Source: Photorhabdus australis DSM 17609 (GTDB taxonomy: Bacteria; Pseudomonadota; Gammaproteobacteria; Enterobacterales; Enterobacteriaceae). From it: a DNA stretch of 64,000 nt. The position numbers and the translations under genes were made by a program. This document shows positions 31,615 through 42,255 of this stretch, one piece after another; position 1 is the first letter of the stretch; the number at the start of each line of letters is the position of its first letter. The stretch lies in NCBI RefSeq assembly GCF_000711895.1, contig NZ_KL543985.1, positions 150,341-214,340 of the forward strand. Reading direction: 5' to 3'. A model generated the notes under the pieces. The model saw nothing but the letters and a program-made list of their open reading frames with translations, did not search any database and was not told the origin of the DNA.

Positions 31615-32679
31615 TTACAGTTGCCGGTTTAGAGAAACGCTTTTTATTTGAGCATAAAGCCATTGCCCTGGCCGCAAATTAAGTTCATGCTTTGCCCACG
31701 GAGTAATTCTTGCCCATAAATAATGACCGCTCAACGTCAATTTAACATCTACCTGTCCATCATCATCAAAAAATTCAACCACTTTCGCCGCCAAAATATT
31801 ACGGATACTGCTACCACGAGGCGGTTCCAATACTAATGAAACATCTGAAGCATCTATTCTGATACGCAAATCAGTTCCCGGTTGAACATCAATTTTCGGC
31901 AACCATAAAGCCTGGTCAGCTAGCGCTACCGCTGTCATTGCATAACGAGTATGATGTTCCACCATTGAAACATTCAAAATACTACTAAGCGTCTCTTTTT
32001 GTAACCAAAGGCGTAGTGCATTGCTGGACCAAACTTCTTCCAATTTCCCGGTAGCCCTGACTTTTCCGTTATCCAACACAATCACATTTTCAGCCAGGCG
32101 AAGAATTTCATCCAAGTTGTGGCTAACATACAAGATCGGAATTTTGACATCCTCAGAAAGTCTTTCAAGATAAGGCAACAATTCCCGTTTACGGGGAAGA
32201 TCTAAAGATGCTAGCGGCTCATCCATTAAAAGCAGCTCAGGAGCAGTCAACAAAGCTCGACCAATAGCGACCCGCTGTTTTTCACCACCGGATAATGTCA
32301 TAGGAAAGCGAGATAATAAGTGCTCAATCCCTAGCAAACCAATAATGCTATCAAATTTCGGCTTCATCACCGGAGACATACCGTATTGAAGATTACCTTT
32401 TATCCGATAATGAGGAAAAAGCCGCGCATCCTGAAAAACATAACCTATACGACGCTGCTCTGGTGACAAGCAAATACCTTTTTCAATATCCACCAATGTA
32501 CGATCATTGAGAATAACCCGCCCTTTCTGTGGACGTATCAAGCCGGCAATAACATTTATCAGTGAAGTTTTCCCGGCACCTGAAAGACCAAAAACAGCCG
32601 TGATACCTTCTGTTGGCAACTGCGTGTTAACCTGTAAATGCAGATCACCAAGTTGTTTTCCAAAATCCAACGCTAACAT
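31615..32679 (-). CDS. modC: molybdate ABC transporter ATP-binding protein
   Basis: ATPase of the ModABC molybdate importer. 354 aa from the ATG at 32679; 13 extra codons upstream are ignored because they overlap modB and E. coli ModC starts at the equivalent residue. Walker A GLSGAGKT (31-38), signature LSGGEKQ (129-135), Walker B LLLMDEP (149-155) and a C-terminal TOBE/Mop regulatory domain (about 285-354) where molybdate may bind and gate transport. Seven-base overlap with modB. Confidence 0.96.
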   Translation of the reverse strand: MLALDFGKQLGDLHLQVNTQLPTEGITAVFGLSGAGKTSLINVIAGLIRPQKGRVILNDRTLVDIEKGICLSPEQRRIGYVFQDARLFPHYRIKGNLQYGMSPVMKPKFDSIIGLLGIEHLLSRFPMTLSGGEKQRVAIGRALLTAPELLLMDEPLASLDLPRKRELLPYLERLSEDVKIPILYVSHNLDEILRLAENVIVLDNGKVRATGKLEEVWSSNALRLWLQKETLSSILNVSMVEHHTRYAMTAVALADQALWLPKIDVQPGTDLRIRIDASDVSLVLEPPRGSSIRNILAAKVVEFFDDDGQVDVKLTLSGHYLWARITPWAKHELNLRPGQWLYAQIKSVSLNRQL

Positions 32680-33371
32680 ACTGCCCCCAGACGTTTCCTG
32701 CCCCAACGGGTTAACCACTCAGAAATCATCAGTGACACCAATGCAAGAATAATCGCAATGATACATAAACGAGCCGCAGCAATCTCTGTTCCAGGCGTTT
32801 CAATCAGGGTATACATTGCCAAAGGGATTGTCCGTGTTTCACCTGGAATATTAGATACAAAGGTAATAGTTGCCCCAAATTCACCTAATGAACGAGCAAA
32901 TGCCAGAATAGTACCCACAATGACACCTGGCAAAGAAAGGGGAAGTGTAATGGTAAAAAATACTCTAAATGGATTGGCTCCCAGAGTACGGGCAGCCTGT
33001 TCCAAACGTCGGTCAACACTTTCCAGCGCCAGACGTATTGATCTGACCATCAGCGGAAAAGCAACAACAGCAGAAGCCAGCGCAGCACCACACCAACTGA
33101 ACGCAAAACTTATTCCAAACCAATCATATAACCATTCACCAATAAATCCACGACGCCCCATACTGATCAACAGTAAATATCCCACTACCACTGGCGGTAA
33201 GACCAGCGGTAAGTGGATGATACTGTCAAGTAAGGATTTACCGGGAAACCGGAAACGAACAAGAATCCACGCCATCAAAATCCCAAATGGCAGACTGAAT
33301 AACACCGCCATACCTGAAACTTTCAGGCTCAGGATAATGGCTTGCCATTCGTATTCACTCAACATCTCCAA
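32673..33371 (-). CDS. modB: molybdate ABC transporter permease
   Basis: Inner-membrane channel of ModABC, about 232 aa with five or six helices; the EAA coupling loop reads [20 protein letters not shown] at 33371 is the likeliest start, because AGGAG, overlapping the modA stop, lies 8 bases upstream; an ATG two codons later would have its GGAG directly adjacent. Confidence 0.94.
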   Translation of the reverse strand: MEMLSEYEWQAIILSLKVSGMAVLFSLPFGILMAWILVRFRFPGKSLLDSIIHLPLVLPPVVVGYLLLISMGRRGFIGEWLYDWFGISFAFSWCGAALASAVVAFPLMVRSIRLALESVDRRLEQAARTLGANPFRVFFTITLPLSLPGVIVGTILAFARSLGEFGATITFVSNIPGETRTIPLAMYTLIETPGTEIAAARLCIIAIILALVSLMISEWLTRWGRKRLGAVC

Positions 33372-33382
33372 AAGATTTACTC

Positions 33383-34153
33383 CTAAAGTGGTCGAAAACC
33401 GTAGCGTTTGAAAATTGCTGCGGCTTCAGGAGTTTTCAAATATTCATAAAAGCTGAGAACTACCGGATTACTATGATCTTTGATAATTGCCATTGGATAT
33501 TCAACAGGTTTGTGGCTCTCTTCCGGGAAAATCCCCACAACTTTGACTTTATCACTGGCAACTGCATCTGAACCATAAACAATCCCCAACGGTACTTCAG
33601 CACGTTCCACCAATGCCATACCACTGCGCACATTACTGGTACGAGCCAACAGAGGATTAACCGTCTCCCATGCTCCCAAATACTGCAACGATTCTTTGGC
33701 ATAAATACCTACAGGAACATGATCCGGATCCCCGACTGCAAGGCGACCACCATTCAGCAAAGATCTCCATGTTGTCTCTTTATTAATCTCAACTTGATTG
33801 AGCTTGCTGCCTTTCGGCGCAATCAGAACTAATTGATTTCCTAGAATAGTAAAGCGGGTTTTATTAATGATCAGTTGCTTCCCAGCAACATAATCCATCC
33901 ACTGCTGATCTGCGGAAATAAAAATATCTGCCGGAGCGCCTTGTTCAATCTGACGAGCCAAAGTAGAAGATGATGCATAAGAAGCCACCACATCCCCTTT
34001 TGTCTCTTGCTTATATTGTCTCGAAATATCATCCAGTGCATTGGTCAGTGAGGCAGCAGCGAATACTGTTACTTTTTCCGTAGCCCACACCTGCCACACC
34101 AAAGAAAAAGAAAAAACAACTCCCGTCAACAGCTTACTAAAACTCTTTTTCAT
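33383..34153 (-). CDS. modA: periplasmic molybdate-binding protein
   Basis: High-affinity receptor delivering molybdate and tungstate to ModBC. 256 aa with a signal peptide cut after about residue 24 (...WQVWA / TEKV), then FAAASLTNAL, whose serine/alanine backbone contributes to the oxyanion site, SSSTLARQIEQGAPADIF, and the C-terminal lobe with YGSDA. First gene of modABC, downstream of a ModE box. Confidence 0.95.
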   Translation of the reverse strand: MKKSFSKLLTGVVFSFSLVWQVWATEKVTVFAAASLTNALDDISRQYKQETKGDVVASYASSSTLARQIEQGAPADIFISADQQWMDYVAGKQLIINKTRFTILGNQLVLIAPKGSKLNQVEINKETTWRSLLNGGRLAVGDPDHVPVGIYAKESLQYLGAWETVNPLLARTSNVRSGMALVERAEVPLGIVYGSDAVASDKVKVVGIFPEESHKPVEYPMAIIKDHSNPVVLSFYEYLKTPEAAAIFKRYGFRPL

Positions 34154-34184
34154 CTGTTTCCCACCTGTTTATCACCAATTAGTT

Positions 34185-34208
34185 CGTTGTATATAACAAG
34201 ATATAGCG
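34185..34208 (-). promoter_or_regulatory. ModE box upstream of modA
   Basis: On the minus strand CGCTATAT-N6-ATATACAACG, close to the palindromic ModE consensus (CGNTATATA-N6-TATATANCG), 32 bp before the modA start. Molybdate-bound ModE would repress modABC here. Confidence 0.75.
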
Positions 34209-34341
34209 TTAAATGGAAGACTATCTCAATATTAATCGGCAAGTTGTGAGCAACTTTCACTATCTGATTTAATTTGAATTAATATGCTATAACAATAAAA
34301 TCATGTGAGTAAAAATGAACTAATTGCAGCGAGCTAAAACA

Positions 34342-34368
34342 AATTACCCGACATACCGTCGGGTAATT
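34342..34368 (-). terminator. terminator of acrZ
   Basis: AATTACCCGAC / GTCGGGTAATT, a perfect 11-bp stem with a 5-nt loop; on the minus strand T-rich bases follow (TTTGTTTT). Confidence 0.8.
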
Positions 34369-34402
34369 AAAATCGCATCTGGTGTGCAAAGAAATATTAA
34401 TT

Positions 34403-34537
34403 TTACTTTTCAGAATGACCAATACGGGAAATCATATTAAACAGTTCCCCAAAGCCATAAATTAAACATAAAATTCCGGCTGTCACTACTGGTACCATAA
34501 CCAGTGCGAAAGTCATACTTTTAATCAATTCAAACAT
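34403..34537 (-). CDS. acrZ: AcrAB-TolC accessory small protein AcrZ
   Basis: 44-aa single-helix protein that sits in a groove of the AcrB drug pump and tunes its substrate range. It starts at the ATG at 34537 (MFELIKSM), with GAGG upstream; a longer frame to 34600 is discounted. The helix (about 5-32) contains the conserved MVPVV...LIYGFGE pattern. It lies between modA and modE, exactly as ybhT/acrZ does in E. coli. Confidence 0.92.
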   Translation of the reverse strand: MFELIKSMTFALVMVPVVTAGILCLIYGFGELFNMISRIGHSEK

Positions 34538-34720
34538 AATAGCCTCACATAATGGCTCATAAAATGAGCCGACAACATAACACATTTTTAACCATAGCAA
34601 GTAATAGCGCTATAATTGGTATCATTCTAAACAAAGACAAACAACTATAACCGGCTAAACGTGCGTTTTTGCGGGTTAACCAATAAAAATTTACAATTTT
34701 ATTTCCTGAAAAAAATTATT

Positions 34721-35512
34721 ATGCAAGCAGAAATTCTATTAACACTGAAATTACAACAACAGTTATTCGCAGATCCGCGGCGAATATTATTACTAAAACA
34801 GATTAAAACAACTGGTTCTATCAGTCAGGGAGCAAAACTGGCTGGCATCAGTTATAAAAGCGCTTGGGATGCCATCAACGAAATGAATCAGCTGGCAGAT
34901 GAAATATTGGTAGACCGAGCTACCGGAGGCAAAGGTGGCGGCGGAGCAAATCTGACTAATTATGGTGAACGTCTGTTACAACTTTATGATTTACTGACAC
35001 AAATCCAACAAAAAGCCTTTGATGTGTTGAAAGATGATAAACTTCCCCTCAATAGCTTATTAGCTGCGATTTCCCATTTTTCCCTACAAACCAGCGCCCG
35101 TAATCAATTTTTCGGCACAATTACTGATCGTGACCACAATCAGGTACAGCAGCATGTCCGCATATTGTTGGCAAATGGTCAAACATCACTGAATGCAGCC
35201 CTGACAAAGCAAAGTGCTAACCGCCTTAGTCTGGTAAAAGGTAAGGAAGTATTGGCCCTGATTAAAGCGCCTTGGGTGAAACTAACCAAAGAGCAATTCC
35301 CAGTCAGCCATTTTGATAATGCACTGACAGGCCAAATCAGCCAAATCGAAACCGGAGAAGAGAGCACAGAAGTCATCATCGTTCTCGATGGTGGAGAAAC
35401 CCTTTGTTCTACTCTGTCTAATCAAGAAGCTGACAATTTGAAACTACACCCTAAAGATAAAATCACGGCGCTTTTTAATGCTGATCAGGTAATTATTGCA
35501 ACTCTTTGCTAG
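34721..35512 (+). CDS. modE: molybdate-responsive regulator ModE
   Basis: Dimeric repressor/activator sensing molybdate. 263 aa from the ATG at 34721 (MQAEILL, the family start); the upstream extension to 34661 is ignored. An N-terminal winged helix (GSISQGAKLAGISYKSAW, about 32-49) is followed by ATGGKGGGGANLT, and two C-terminal TOBE/Mop domains (about 125-263) hold molybdate. Divergent from acrZ and modABC. Confidence 0.96.
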   Translation: MQAEILLTLKLQQQLFADPRRILLLKQIKTTGSISQGAKLAGISYKSAWDAINEMNQLADEILVDRATGGKGGGGANLTNYGERLLQLYDLLTQIQQKAFDVLKDDKLPLNSLLAAISHFSLQTSARNQFFGTITDRDHNQVQQHVRILLANGQTSLNAALTKQSANRLSLVKGKEVLALIKAPWVKLTKEQFPVSHFDNALTGQISQIETGEESTEVIIVLDGGETLCSTLSNQEADNLKLHPKDKITALFNADQVIIATLC

Positions 35513-35600
35513 AATGTTAATTAAAAGTTAATATTGACATTCAGCGTCAATTCCGCTTATTTGTGGGAACTTATTTGCGTTGCTTAAAAAGGAATAAAAG

Positions 35601-37076
35601 ATGTCTGAATTGCAAATAACGCAAGGCAATTTCCGTTTAAGTAATACCCATACTTTACAATTGCCGTCACTGAAAATCATCTCTGGCGAAAGTTGGGCGT
35701 TTATTGGTGCTAACGGCAGCGGAAAATCATCATTAGCCCGCGCGCTTTCAAATGAATTAATCCAACTTTCTGGTGAGCGCAACTGCTCATTTCGCACATG
35801 TACCCGAGTCTCTTCTGAACAATTACAAAAACTGATTGAAGAAGAATGGCAGCGCAACAACACTGATCTATTAAGTGATGATGAAGATGACACCGGTCGT
35901 ACTGCGGCGGAAATTATTCAGCTTCATCATAAAGATAATGAACTCTGTCTGGAGCTGGCAAAACAGTTCGGCATTATGGATTTACTTTCCCGTCGTTTTA
36001 AATATCTTTCTACCGGTGAAACCCGAAAAACAGTACTTTGCCAGGCACTAATGGCTTCACCTGATTTACTCATCCTTGATGAACCTTTTGATGGTCTTGA
36101 TGCATTTGCCCGTGGTCAATTTGCTGAATTATTGGAAACATTGTCATCAAAAGGTATCGTTTTAGTACTCATTCTTAACCGATTCAGTGAAATCCCAGAT
36201 TTCGTTAATCAAATTGGAGTACTGGCAGATTGCCATTTAACATCTGTTGGCTCGAGAGAAAAAGTGATGGCAGATTCACTGGTTGCTCAACTCATACACA
36301 GTGAAAAACTTGATGGAGTTCATCTACCCAAAGTGGATGAACTCCGCATTGATGATCGATTAGCACCTGATCAGCCGTTAATTATTCTACGTAATGGTGT
36401 CGTTCAGTATAATAACCAGCCCATTTTATATGGACTGAATTGGCAGGTAAATCCAGGCGAAAACTGGCAAATTATTGGTCAAAATGGGGCAGGAAAATCG
36501 ACACTTCTCAGCCTGATCACAGGCGATCACCCTCAAGGTTACAGTAATGAACTGATTCTTTTTGGCCGTCAACGTGGCAGTGGCGAAACCATTTGGGATA
36601 TCAAACGTCATATTGGCTATATCAGTAACAGCATGCATCTGGAATACCGTATTAGCATCAGTGTTCGTAATGTCATTCTGTCCGGCTTCTTCGATTCAAT
36701 TGGTCTTTATCAAGCGGTATCAGATCGTCAGCAACAACTTGCCAATGAATGGCTAGCCTTACTGGGACTATCAGGCCAGGTTGTTAACGGCCCATTTCAT
36801 AGCCTTTCATGGGGACAACAACGACTGGTTCTGATAGCTCGCGCATTGGTTAAACATCCTGCTTTATTGATCCTTGACGAACCTCTTCAAGGGCTTGATC
36901 CACTAAACCGTCAGCTGGTATTACGTTTCATCGATATCATGATCGCTGACGGAGATACTCAACTCCTGTTTGTTTCTCATCACCAGGAAGATGCCCCACG
37001 ATGTATCACTCACCGGCTGATGTTTATTCCCGATGGTGATATATACCGCTACAAAACCGAGAAAACTTCCGATTGA
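35601..37076 (+). CDS. modF: duplicated ABC ATPase ModF (PhrA)
   Basis: 491-aa protein of two fused ATP-binding cassettes without membrane partners, found beside modE in enterobacteria; its role is unclear (molybdate- or photorepair-associated in older literature). First cassette: Walker A GANGSGKSS (about 33-41), signature LSTGETRK, Walker B LLILDEP. Second: Walker A GQNGAGKST (about 293-301), signature LSWGQQRL, Walker B LLILDEP. GGAAT lies 8 bases before the ATG. Confidence 0.93.
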   Translation: MSELQITQGNFRLSNTHTLQLPSLKIISGESWAFIGANGSGKSSLARALSNELIQLSGERNCSFRTCTRVSSEQLQKLIEEEWQRNNTDLLSDDEDDTGRTAAEIIQLHHKDNELCLELAKQFGIMDLLSRRFKYLSTGETRKTVLCQALMASPDLLILDEPFDGLDAFARGQFAELLETLSSKGIVLVLILNRFSEIPDFVNQIGVLADCHLTSVGSREKVMADSLVAQLIHSEKLDGVHLPKVDELRIDDRLAPDQPLIILRNGVVQYNNQPILYGLNWQVNPGENWQIIGQNGAGKSTLLSLITGDHPQGYSNELILFGRQRGSGETIWDIKRHIGYISNSMHLEYRISISVRNVILSGFFDSIGLYQAVSDRQQQLANEWLALLGLSGQVVNGPFHSLSWGQQRLVLIARALVKHPALLILDEPLQGLDPLNRQLVLRFIDIMIADGDTQLLFVSHHQEDAPRCITHRLMFIPDGDIYRYKTEKTSD

Positions 37077-37089
37077 TTCCTGATAATTA

Positions 37090-37107
37090 CCCGTTGTTAT
37101 CAACGGG
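37090..37107 (+). terminator. candidate hairpin after modF
   Basis: CCCGTTG / CAACGGG with a TTAT loop, 13 bp past the stop. It lacks a T-run, so it is a weak candidate. Confidence 0.4.
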
Positions 37108-37250
37108 AATACTTATCCGACCAGTGAAAAAAGCATCGCAATTTAATCGTCATACATTATTATTTTTTGCTCACTAATAACATCCATCATCAATTTTTGA
37201 TCTACTTTTCTGATTTTTTCTTTTAACTTATTAAAAATAAAGGGAAACAT

Positions 37251-38078
37251 ATGATTTGGGGTTTACTTGCCATATCACTGGCGTTATTAGCTATACACCG
37301 CACTGCTGCACTTATTGTTCTACTAGCCTCCGTTATTACCGGATTTGTCACGCAGACTGTGATTTATCCGGCGATTGCCACTATTGCCATTATTTTTGTG
37401 TTAGGTGCGCTACGTATCTATTTTCAGCAAAATAACGTCATCAAAATTACCACTGAGCTGCTATTACTCGCTTTTGGTGTCGCATTATTCCTGCATCTGA
37501 TTCCTGGCTTTAATAACCTGAAATATCTCGATAAAGTTCAGGCAGGTCCTCATAGTGCGCCATTTTCGATGTATTTCAACTTTGATAAAGCACTTATTCC
37601 TTTCCTGCTGTTATGTTGCATGCCTGGATTGTTCACAACAAAACCTCTGGCAAAAGTTCGGCCTTATGCATGGATAATCTTAGCTATTACTATTCCTGTA
37701 CTATTAAGCATAGCAACGGCTCTCGGAGGACTTGCGGTCGAACTGCATATGCCACAATGGTTACCCACATTTATTCTGGCCAATATTTTCTTCGTTTCTC
37801 TGGCAGAAGAAGCGCTATTCCGTGGTTATATTCAACAGAGGCTGAGTCAGTGGGTTCACCCATATTTTGCACTGATTATCACTGCCTTAATTTTTGGAGG
37901 AGCTCACTTCGCTGGTGGTCCATTGTTAGTGATTTTCGCAACACTCGCAGGATTAATATACGGATTGGCCTGGATGTGGAGTGGCCGCCTGTGGGTAGCT
38001 GTTGGGTTCCATTTCACTCTTAATTTGGTTCATTTATTGTTCTTCACTTACCCAATCAAACTGGTGACAACGTTGTAA
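37251..38078 (+). CDS. CPBP-family intramembrane metalloprotease
   Basis: 275-aa polytopic membrane protein, about eight hydrophobic helices. The CPBP (type II CAAX prenyl protease / bacteriocin-processing) motifs are visible: EEALFR (Glu186, Glu187, Arg191), GGAH (His219) and GFHFTLN (His254, Asn258), so the metal-binding set is complete. Substrate unknown; relatives handle prenylated proteins, bacteriocin leaders or act in self-immunity. It stands alone between modF and gpmA, where E. coli carries the gal operon. Confidence 0.85.
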   Translation: MIWGLLAISLALLAIHRTAALIVLLASVITGFVTQTVIYPAIATIAIIFVLGALRIYFQQNNVIKITTELLLLAFGVALFLHLIPGFNNLKYLDKVQAGPHSAPFSMYFNFDKALIPFLLLCCMPGLFTTKPLAKVRPYAWIILAITIPVLLSIATALGGLAVELHMPQWLPTFILANIFFVSLAEEALFRGYIQQRLSQWVHPYFALIITALIFGGAHFAGGPLLVIFATLAGLIYGLAWMWSGRLWVAVGFHFTLNLVHLLFFTYPIKLVTTL

Positions 38079-38250
38079 CACATCAAATTTACCCGATATA
38101 TATTTACCATTTGTAAAAGATTAAGGTTTTCAGGCAAATAAAGTTATCGAACAAGACTATTGATTGCTGTTGTAGTGTATAGGGCAATATAATGCGCTCA
38201 GTTATCATTTAAGTTCGGTTTTTTAAAAGTATTGATAGGAGTTTAAGCTA

Positions 38251-39003
38251 ATGGCTGTAACTAAACTGGTTCTGGTAAGACATGGCGAAAGCGAGTGGAA
38301 CAAAGAAAACCGTTTTACTGGCTGGACTGACGTTGCTTTATCTGAAAAAGGTCGTGCCGAAGCTCAGCAAGCAGGCCAACTGTTGAAAGAAGAAGGTTTC
38401 GTTTTTGATTTTGCCTACACCTCTGTTCTGAAACGGGCTATCCACACTTTATGGAATATTTTGGACCAGGTTGATCAACAATGGTTACCTGTTGAAAAAA
38501 GCTGGAAACTAAACGAACGTCATTATGGTGCTCTGCAAGGTCTGGACAAATCAGAAACTGCCGCTAAATATGGTGATGATCAAGTTAAACTATGGCGTCG
38601 TGGTTTTGCTATCACTCCGCCAGATTTAACTAAAGATGATGAACGTTTTCCAGGTCACGACCCACGTTACTCAAATCTGAAACCAGAAGAATTACCTGTG
38701 ACTGAAAGCCTGGCAACCACTATTGAACGTGTCATTCCTTACTGGGAAGACGTTATTAAACCTCGTGTTGCTAAAGGTGAGAAAGTCATTATCGCTGCTC
38801 ACGGTAACTCTTTGCGCGCTCTGGTTAAATATCTGGACAACATGAGTGAAGAAGCCATTCTTGAGCTGAACATCCCAACAGCAGTACCTCTGGTTTATGA
38901 ATTCGACGAAAACATGAAACCAATCAAACATTACTATCTGGGTAACGCTGATGAAATTGCAGCGAAAGCAGCGGCTGTAGCAAACCAGGGTAAAGCGAAA
39001 TAA
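38251..39003 (+). CDS. gpmA: 2,3-bisphosphoglycerate-dependent phosphoglycerate mutase
   Basis: Glycolytic/gluconeogenic interconversion of 3- and 2-phosphoglycerate. 250 aa, the same length as E. coli GpmA, with the phosphohistidine motif LVRHGES (His11), the RHYGALQG loop and the second catalytic histidine in [15 protein letters not shown] precedes the ATG. Ends at a shared terminator facing aroG. Confidence 0.97.
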   Translation: MAVTKLVLVRHGESEWNKENRFTGWTDVALSEKGRAEAQQAGQLLKEEGFVFDFAYTSVLKRAIHTLWNILDQVDQQWLPVEKSWKLNERHYGALQGLDKSETAAKYGDDQVKLWRRGFAITPPDLTKDDERFPGHDPRYSNLKPEELPVTESLATTIERVIPYWEDVIKPRVAKGEKVIIAAHGNSLRALVKYLDNMSEEAILELNIPTAVPLVYEFDENMKPIKHYYLGNADEIAAKAAAVANQGKAK

Positions 39004-39050
39004 TTAATTACCTATAAAATTTGCTGGCACTGACTTTGTTCAGTAAATGT

Positions 39051-39079
39051 AAAAACCGGAGTTGTCTATTCCGGTTTTT
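39051..39079. terminator. bidirectional terminator between gpmA and aroG
   Basis: AAAAACCGGA / TCCGGTTTTT with a 9-nt loop and A/T-rich stem ends giving a T-run in both directions. Confidence 0.9.
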
Positions 39080-39097
39080 TACATTCGAAAAACACTA

Positions 39098-40150
39098 TCA
39101 ACCACGACGTGCTTTCACCGCCAACGACAATTGACGTAATAAAATTTCCGTATCAGCCCAACCAATGCAAGCATCAGTAATGCTTTTGCCGTATACCAAT
39201 GGTTGATCACTCTCTGGGTCCTGATTTCCTTCCTCTAAATGACTTTCCACCATGACACCAATAATCGCCTTCTCTCCTGCCGCAATCTGCTCGCTGACAT
39301 TTGAGCTCACATCCATCTGCTTTTTAAATTGTTTGCAACTATTAGCATGACTGAAATCAATCATAATTCTTGCTGGCAACCCTGCTTTTTCCAAACCTTG
39401 TTTCACAGCAGCAACATGTTCAGAGCTGTAATTCGGTTCTCTACCACCACGCAGAATAATATGACAATCGCAGTTTCCAGTGGTATTCACAATCGCAGAA
39501 TGTCCCCACTTAGTTACAGAGAGGAAACAATGAGGTGTGCTCGCCGAATTGATAGCATCAATTGCGACTTTAATCGCACCATCAGTACCATTCTTAAAAC
39601 CGACTGGGCAAGAAAGACCAGAAGCCAGTTCACGATGGACCTGAGATTCCGTTGTACGTGCGCCGATTGCTCCCCAGCTCATCAGATCTGCCAAATACTG
39701 TGGAGAAATCATATCCAGATATTCACCCGCAGCCGGTAGCCCCATGTCATTGATATCCCGTAACAATTGGCGGGCCAAACGCAAACCATCATTAATATCA
39801 AAACTATGATTCATATGAGGGTCATTAATTAACCCTTTCCACCCAATCGTAGTGCGGGGTTTTTCAAAATAAACCCGCATGACAATTTCCAAATCATCTT
39901 TTAGTTCCTCACGCAATTTATTCAGTCGTCCAGCATATTCCATTGCCGCTTTAGGATCATGAATAGAACATGGCCCAATCACAACTAACAAGCGATCATC
40001 TTCACCTACCAAGATCTGGTGAATAGTCTTGCGGGCCTTACGTACTGTAGATGCAGCCTTTTCAGTTGCTGGAAATTTTTCAAGTAGTGCCACAGGAGGT
40101 AATAATTCTTTTATTTCTCTAATCCTTATATCGTCATTCTGATAATTCAT
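39098..40150 (-). CDS. aroG: 3-deoxy-7-phosphoheptulonate synthase, AroG type
   Basis: First enzyme of the shikimate pathway, joining phosphoenolpyruvate and erythrose 4-phosphate. 350 aa from the ATG at 40150 (MNYQNDDIRI), which has GAGAGGG upstream; a start five codons earlier is rejected. GPCSIHDP (about 59-66), KPRTTIGWKG and GARTTESQ line the active site. The close match to AroG suggests phenylalanine feedback. A TGTAAA at 40227-40232 could be half of a TyrR box, but the other arm is poor. The upstream gap to 40366 shows nothing else. Confidence 0.95.
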   Translation of the reverse strand: MNYQNDDIRIREIKELLPPVALLEKFPATEKAASTVRKARKTIHQILVGEDDRLLVVIGPCSIHDPKAAMEYAGRLNKLREELKDDLEIVMRVYFEKPRTTIGWKGLINDPHMNHSFDINDGLRLARQLLRDINDMGLPAAGEYLDMISPQYLADLMSWGAIGARTTESQVHRELASGLSCPVGFKNGTDGAIKVAIDAINSASTPHCFLSVTKWGHSAIVNTTGNCDCHIILRGGREPNYSSEHVAAVKQGLEKAGLPARIMIDFSHANSCKQFKKQMDVSSNVSEQIAAGEKAIIGVMVESHLEEGNQDPESDQPLVYGKSITDACIGWADTEILLRQLSLAVKARRG

Positions 40151-40366
40151 AACCCTCTCATCCAATATCGCTGTATTTTTATCTAAAACAATCTTGAGAT
40201 TTTAATCTAACTGTTAGAAGCCAAACTGTAAATATTCTTTGTGGATAATAAATAAAGCAGCATCTAACATAGAGCATGGAAAAATATAGTCAAATGTGGT
40301 CATAGCTATTTTTATTAGTTAAAGCATCTTTAGAAATGATAATTATCAAAGTAAATATCTAAAAAT

Positions 40367-40399
40367 ATGCCAGAGATCGATAAAACAACTCTCTGGCAT
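40367..40399 (-). terminator. terminator of nadA-pnuC
   Basis: ATGCCAGAG(A) / (T)CTCTGGCAT with a 13-nt loop, followed on the minus strand by a T-run. Confidence 0.85.
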
Positions 40400-40410
40400 G
40401 ATTAAAAAAT

Positions 40411-41136
40411 TTATTCCACGCGAGATAATGGTCGCGAATGGTTTTTCTTCGCTGCCTGAATCCACAAACGAGAACCATTAAGTGCAATACCGGTGAGAAC
40501 CACATACTGCAACGACATTGCTAAAACTCCCTGATGGAAATAGATAACAACACTTATCACGTTGATAACAATCCATACTAGCCAATTTTCAACATATTTA
40601 CGGGTCATTAGAATCATTGCCACAATAGACAACACCGTCATTACCGAATCCCAGAACGGGAACGCATCAGGCTCTAATACAGGCATTTGAACATTAAAGC
40701 CAAATCCTTGCATAATCGTAATAGTAACCTGAGTCAAATAATCAAATATCTGATCGATATTAAAAGTCATAATGGCAATCAATAGCACAGAAATAAAACC
40801 AATTATTATCGTCTTGTTTAGGCTTAACCAGCGTATTTTAAGTTCAATCTGCTGCTGATCATTAATCCGACTCCAAGCATACCAACCATAAATATTTGCA
40901 GAAAAGAAAAACAATTGCAGCAATAAGCTAGCATATAGTTGGATCTGGAAAAAAATTACGGCAAATAACGTAACATTAATCAACCCAAACAGATAGTTAA
41001 TTATCTTTTCCTGACTGGCAAACCAAATACATAACAAACCAGCAATCGTACCCACTGCTTCAATCCATGATAAATCATAACCATTCTTACCTAGTGGTAT
41101 GCTGACTAATATATTGTTAATACTGAAAAAATCCAT
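40411..41136 (-). CDS. pnuC: nicotinamide riboside transporter PnuC
   Basis: 241-aa inner-membrane facilitator for nicotinamide riboside, seven or so helices. The IEAVGTIAGLLCIWFASQEKIINYLFG region (about 25-52) and the WxxWVxINVISVVIYFHQG segment (about 186-206) are the family's conserved substrate-channel parts. Downstream of nadA with a 43-bp gap, as in E. coli, so probably under the same NadR control. Confidence 0.93.
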   Translation of the reverse strand: MDFFSINNILVSIPLGKNGYDLSWIEAVGTIAGLLCIWFASQEKIINYLFGLINVTLFAVIFFQIQLYASLLLQLFFFSANIYGWYAWSRINDQQQIELKIRWLSLNKTIIIGFISVLLIAIMTFNIDQIFDYLTQVTITIMQGFGFNVQMPVLEPDAFPFWDSVMTVLSIVAMILMTRKYVENWLVWIVINVISVVIYFHQGVLAMSLQYVVLTGIALNGSRLWIQAAKKNHSRPLSRVE

Positions 41137-41179
41137 CTGTTATATCCCAATTATTATCTATAGCAAAGTATTATACTTA

Positions 41180-42232
41180 CTATTTGTTTCTCCATTTTAA
41201 CTGAGTTACAAAATCGAGCATCCTGTTTAAAGGAATAATCGCCTTTTCACGTAACTCTTTGTTAACAAATATTTCATGCTGACTTCCCCCCAGTTCCAAT
41301 CCCTGAACAATAGACTGTAAGCCATTCATTGCCATCCACGGGCAATGAGCACAACTACGGCAACTTGCCCCTTCTCCAGCGGTAGGCGCTGCAAATAATT
41401 GCTTCTCAGGACATGCCTGCTGCATTTTATAGAAAATACCTTTATCTGTTGCCACAATCAGTTTCTGATGTGGCAGAGATTGCGCTGATTTAATTAACTG
41501 ACTGGTTGAACCAACAGCATCAGCCAGATCAATAACGGCTTGCGGTGATTCAGGATGAACCAATACCGCAGCATCGGGATATAGACCTCGCATCCTAATC
41601 AAAGCCTGAGTTTTAAATTCATCATGGACAATACAAGCCCCCTGCCAACAAAGAATATCCGCTCCTGTTTGCTTACGGACATAATTCCCCAAATGCCGAT
41701 CCGGCGCCCAAATTATCTTTTCTCCTTGACTGTCTAAATGATCTATCAACTCAACAGCAATACTTGAAGTCACAACCCAATCAGCTCGTGCCTTAACCGC
41801 GGCTGATGTATTTGCATAAACCACCACAGTACGATCAGGATTGTTATCACAAAACTCGGAGAACTCTTTTTCAGGACAACCCAGATCCAGAGAACACTCA
41901 GCTTCCAACGTAGGCATTAAAACACGCTTTTCAGGATTGAGAATTTTGGCGGTTTCTCCCATAAATCGTACACCGGCCACTAATAAAGTAGAAGCTGAGT
42001 GATTATTGCCAAACCGCGCCATTTCCAGCGAATCTGCCACACATCCTCCGGTCTCTTCAGCTAAAGCTTGAATCTCTGGATCAGTGTAATAGTGCGCAAC
42101 CATAACGGCATCCTGCTGTTTCAAAAGTTGTTTGATTTTTCCACGGCAGTGCTTTTTTTCTTCAGTACTGAGAAGAGCGGGCTTCGGTGGGAATGGATAA
42201 ATGGTTGAATTAAAATCAATATACTCACTCAT
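41180..42232 (-). CDS. nadA: quinolinate synthase
   Basis: Iron-sulfur enzyme condensing iminoaspartate with dihydroxyacetone phosphate to quinolinate in de novo NAD synthesis. 350 aa with cluster cysteines in [24 protein letters not shown] and [16 protein letters not shown]. An ERIC element begins 24 bp upstream of the start codon and separates the gene from its NadR operator. Confidence 0.95.
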   Translation of the reverse strand: MSEYIDFNSTIYPFPPKPALLSTEEKKHCRGKIKQLLKQQDAVMVAHYYTDPEIQALAEETGGCVADSLEMARFGNNHSASTLLVAGVRFMGETAKILNPEKRVLMPTLEAECSLDLGCPEKEFSEFCDNNPDRTVVVYANTSAAVKARADWVVTSSIAVELIDHLDSQGEKIIWAPDRHLGNYVRKQTGADILCWQGACIVHDEFKTQALIRMRGLYPDAAVLVHPESPQAVIDLADAVGSTSQLIKSAQSLPHQKLIVATDKGIFYKMQQACPEKQLFAAPTAGEGASCRSCAHCPWMAMNGLQSIVQGLELGGSQHEIFVNKELREKAIIPLNRMLDFVTQLKWRNK

Positions 42233-42255
42233 TACTTTAGTCTCTGTTTAGTATC

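Noticed and set aside
32758-33411. 217-codon plus-strand frame over modB
   Set aside because: Antisense to a clear ModB; no ribosome binding site and no recognisable protein features.
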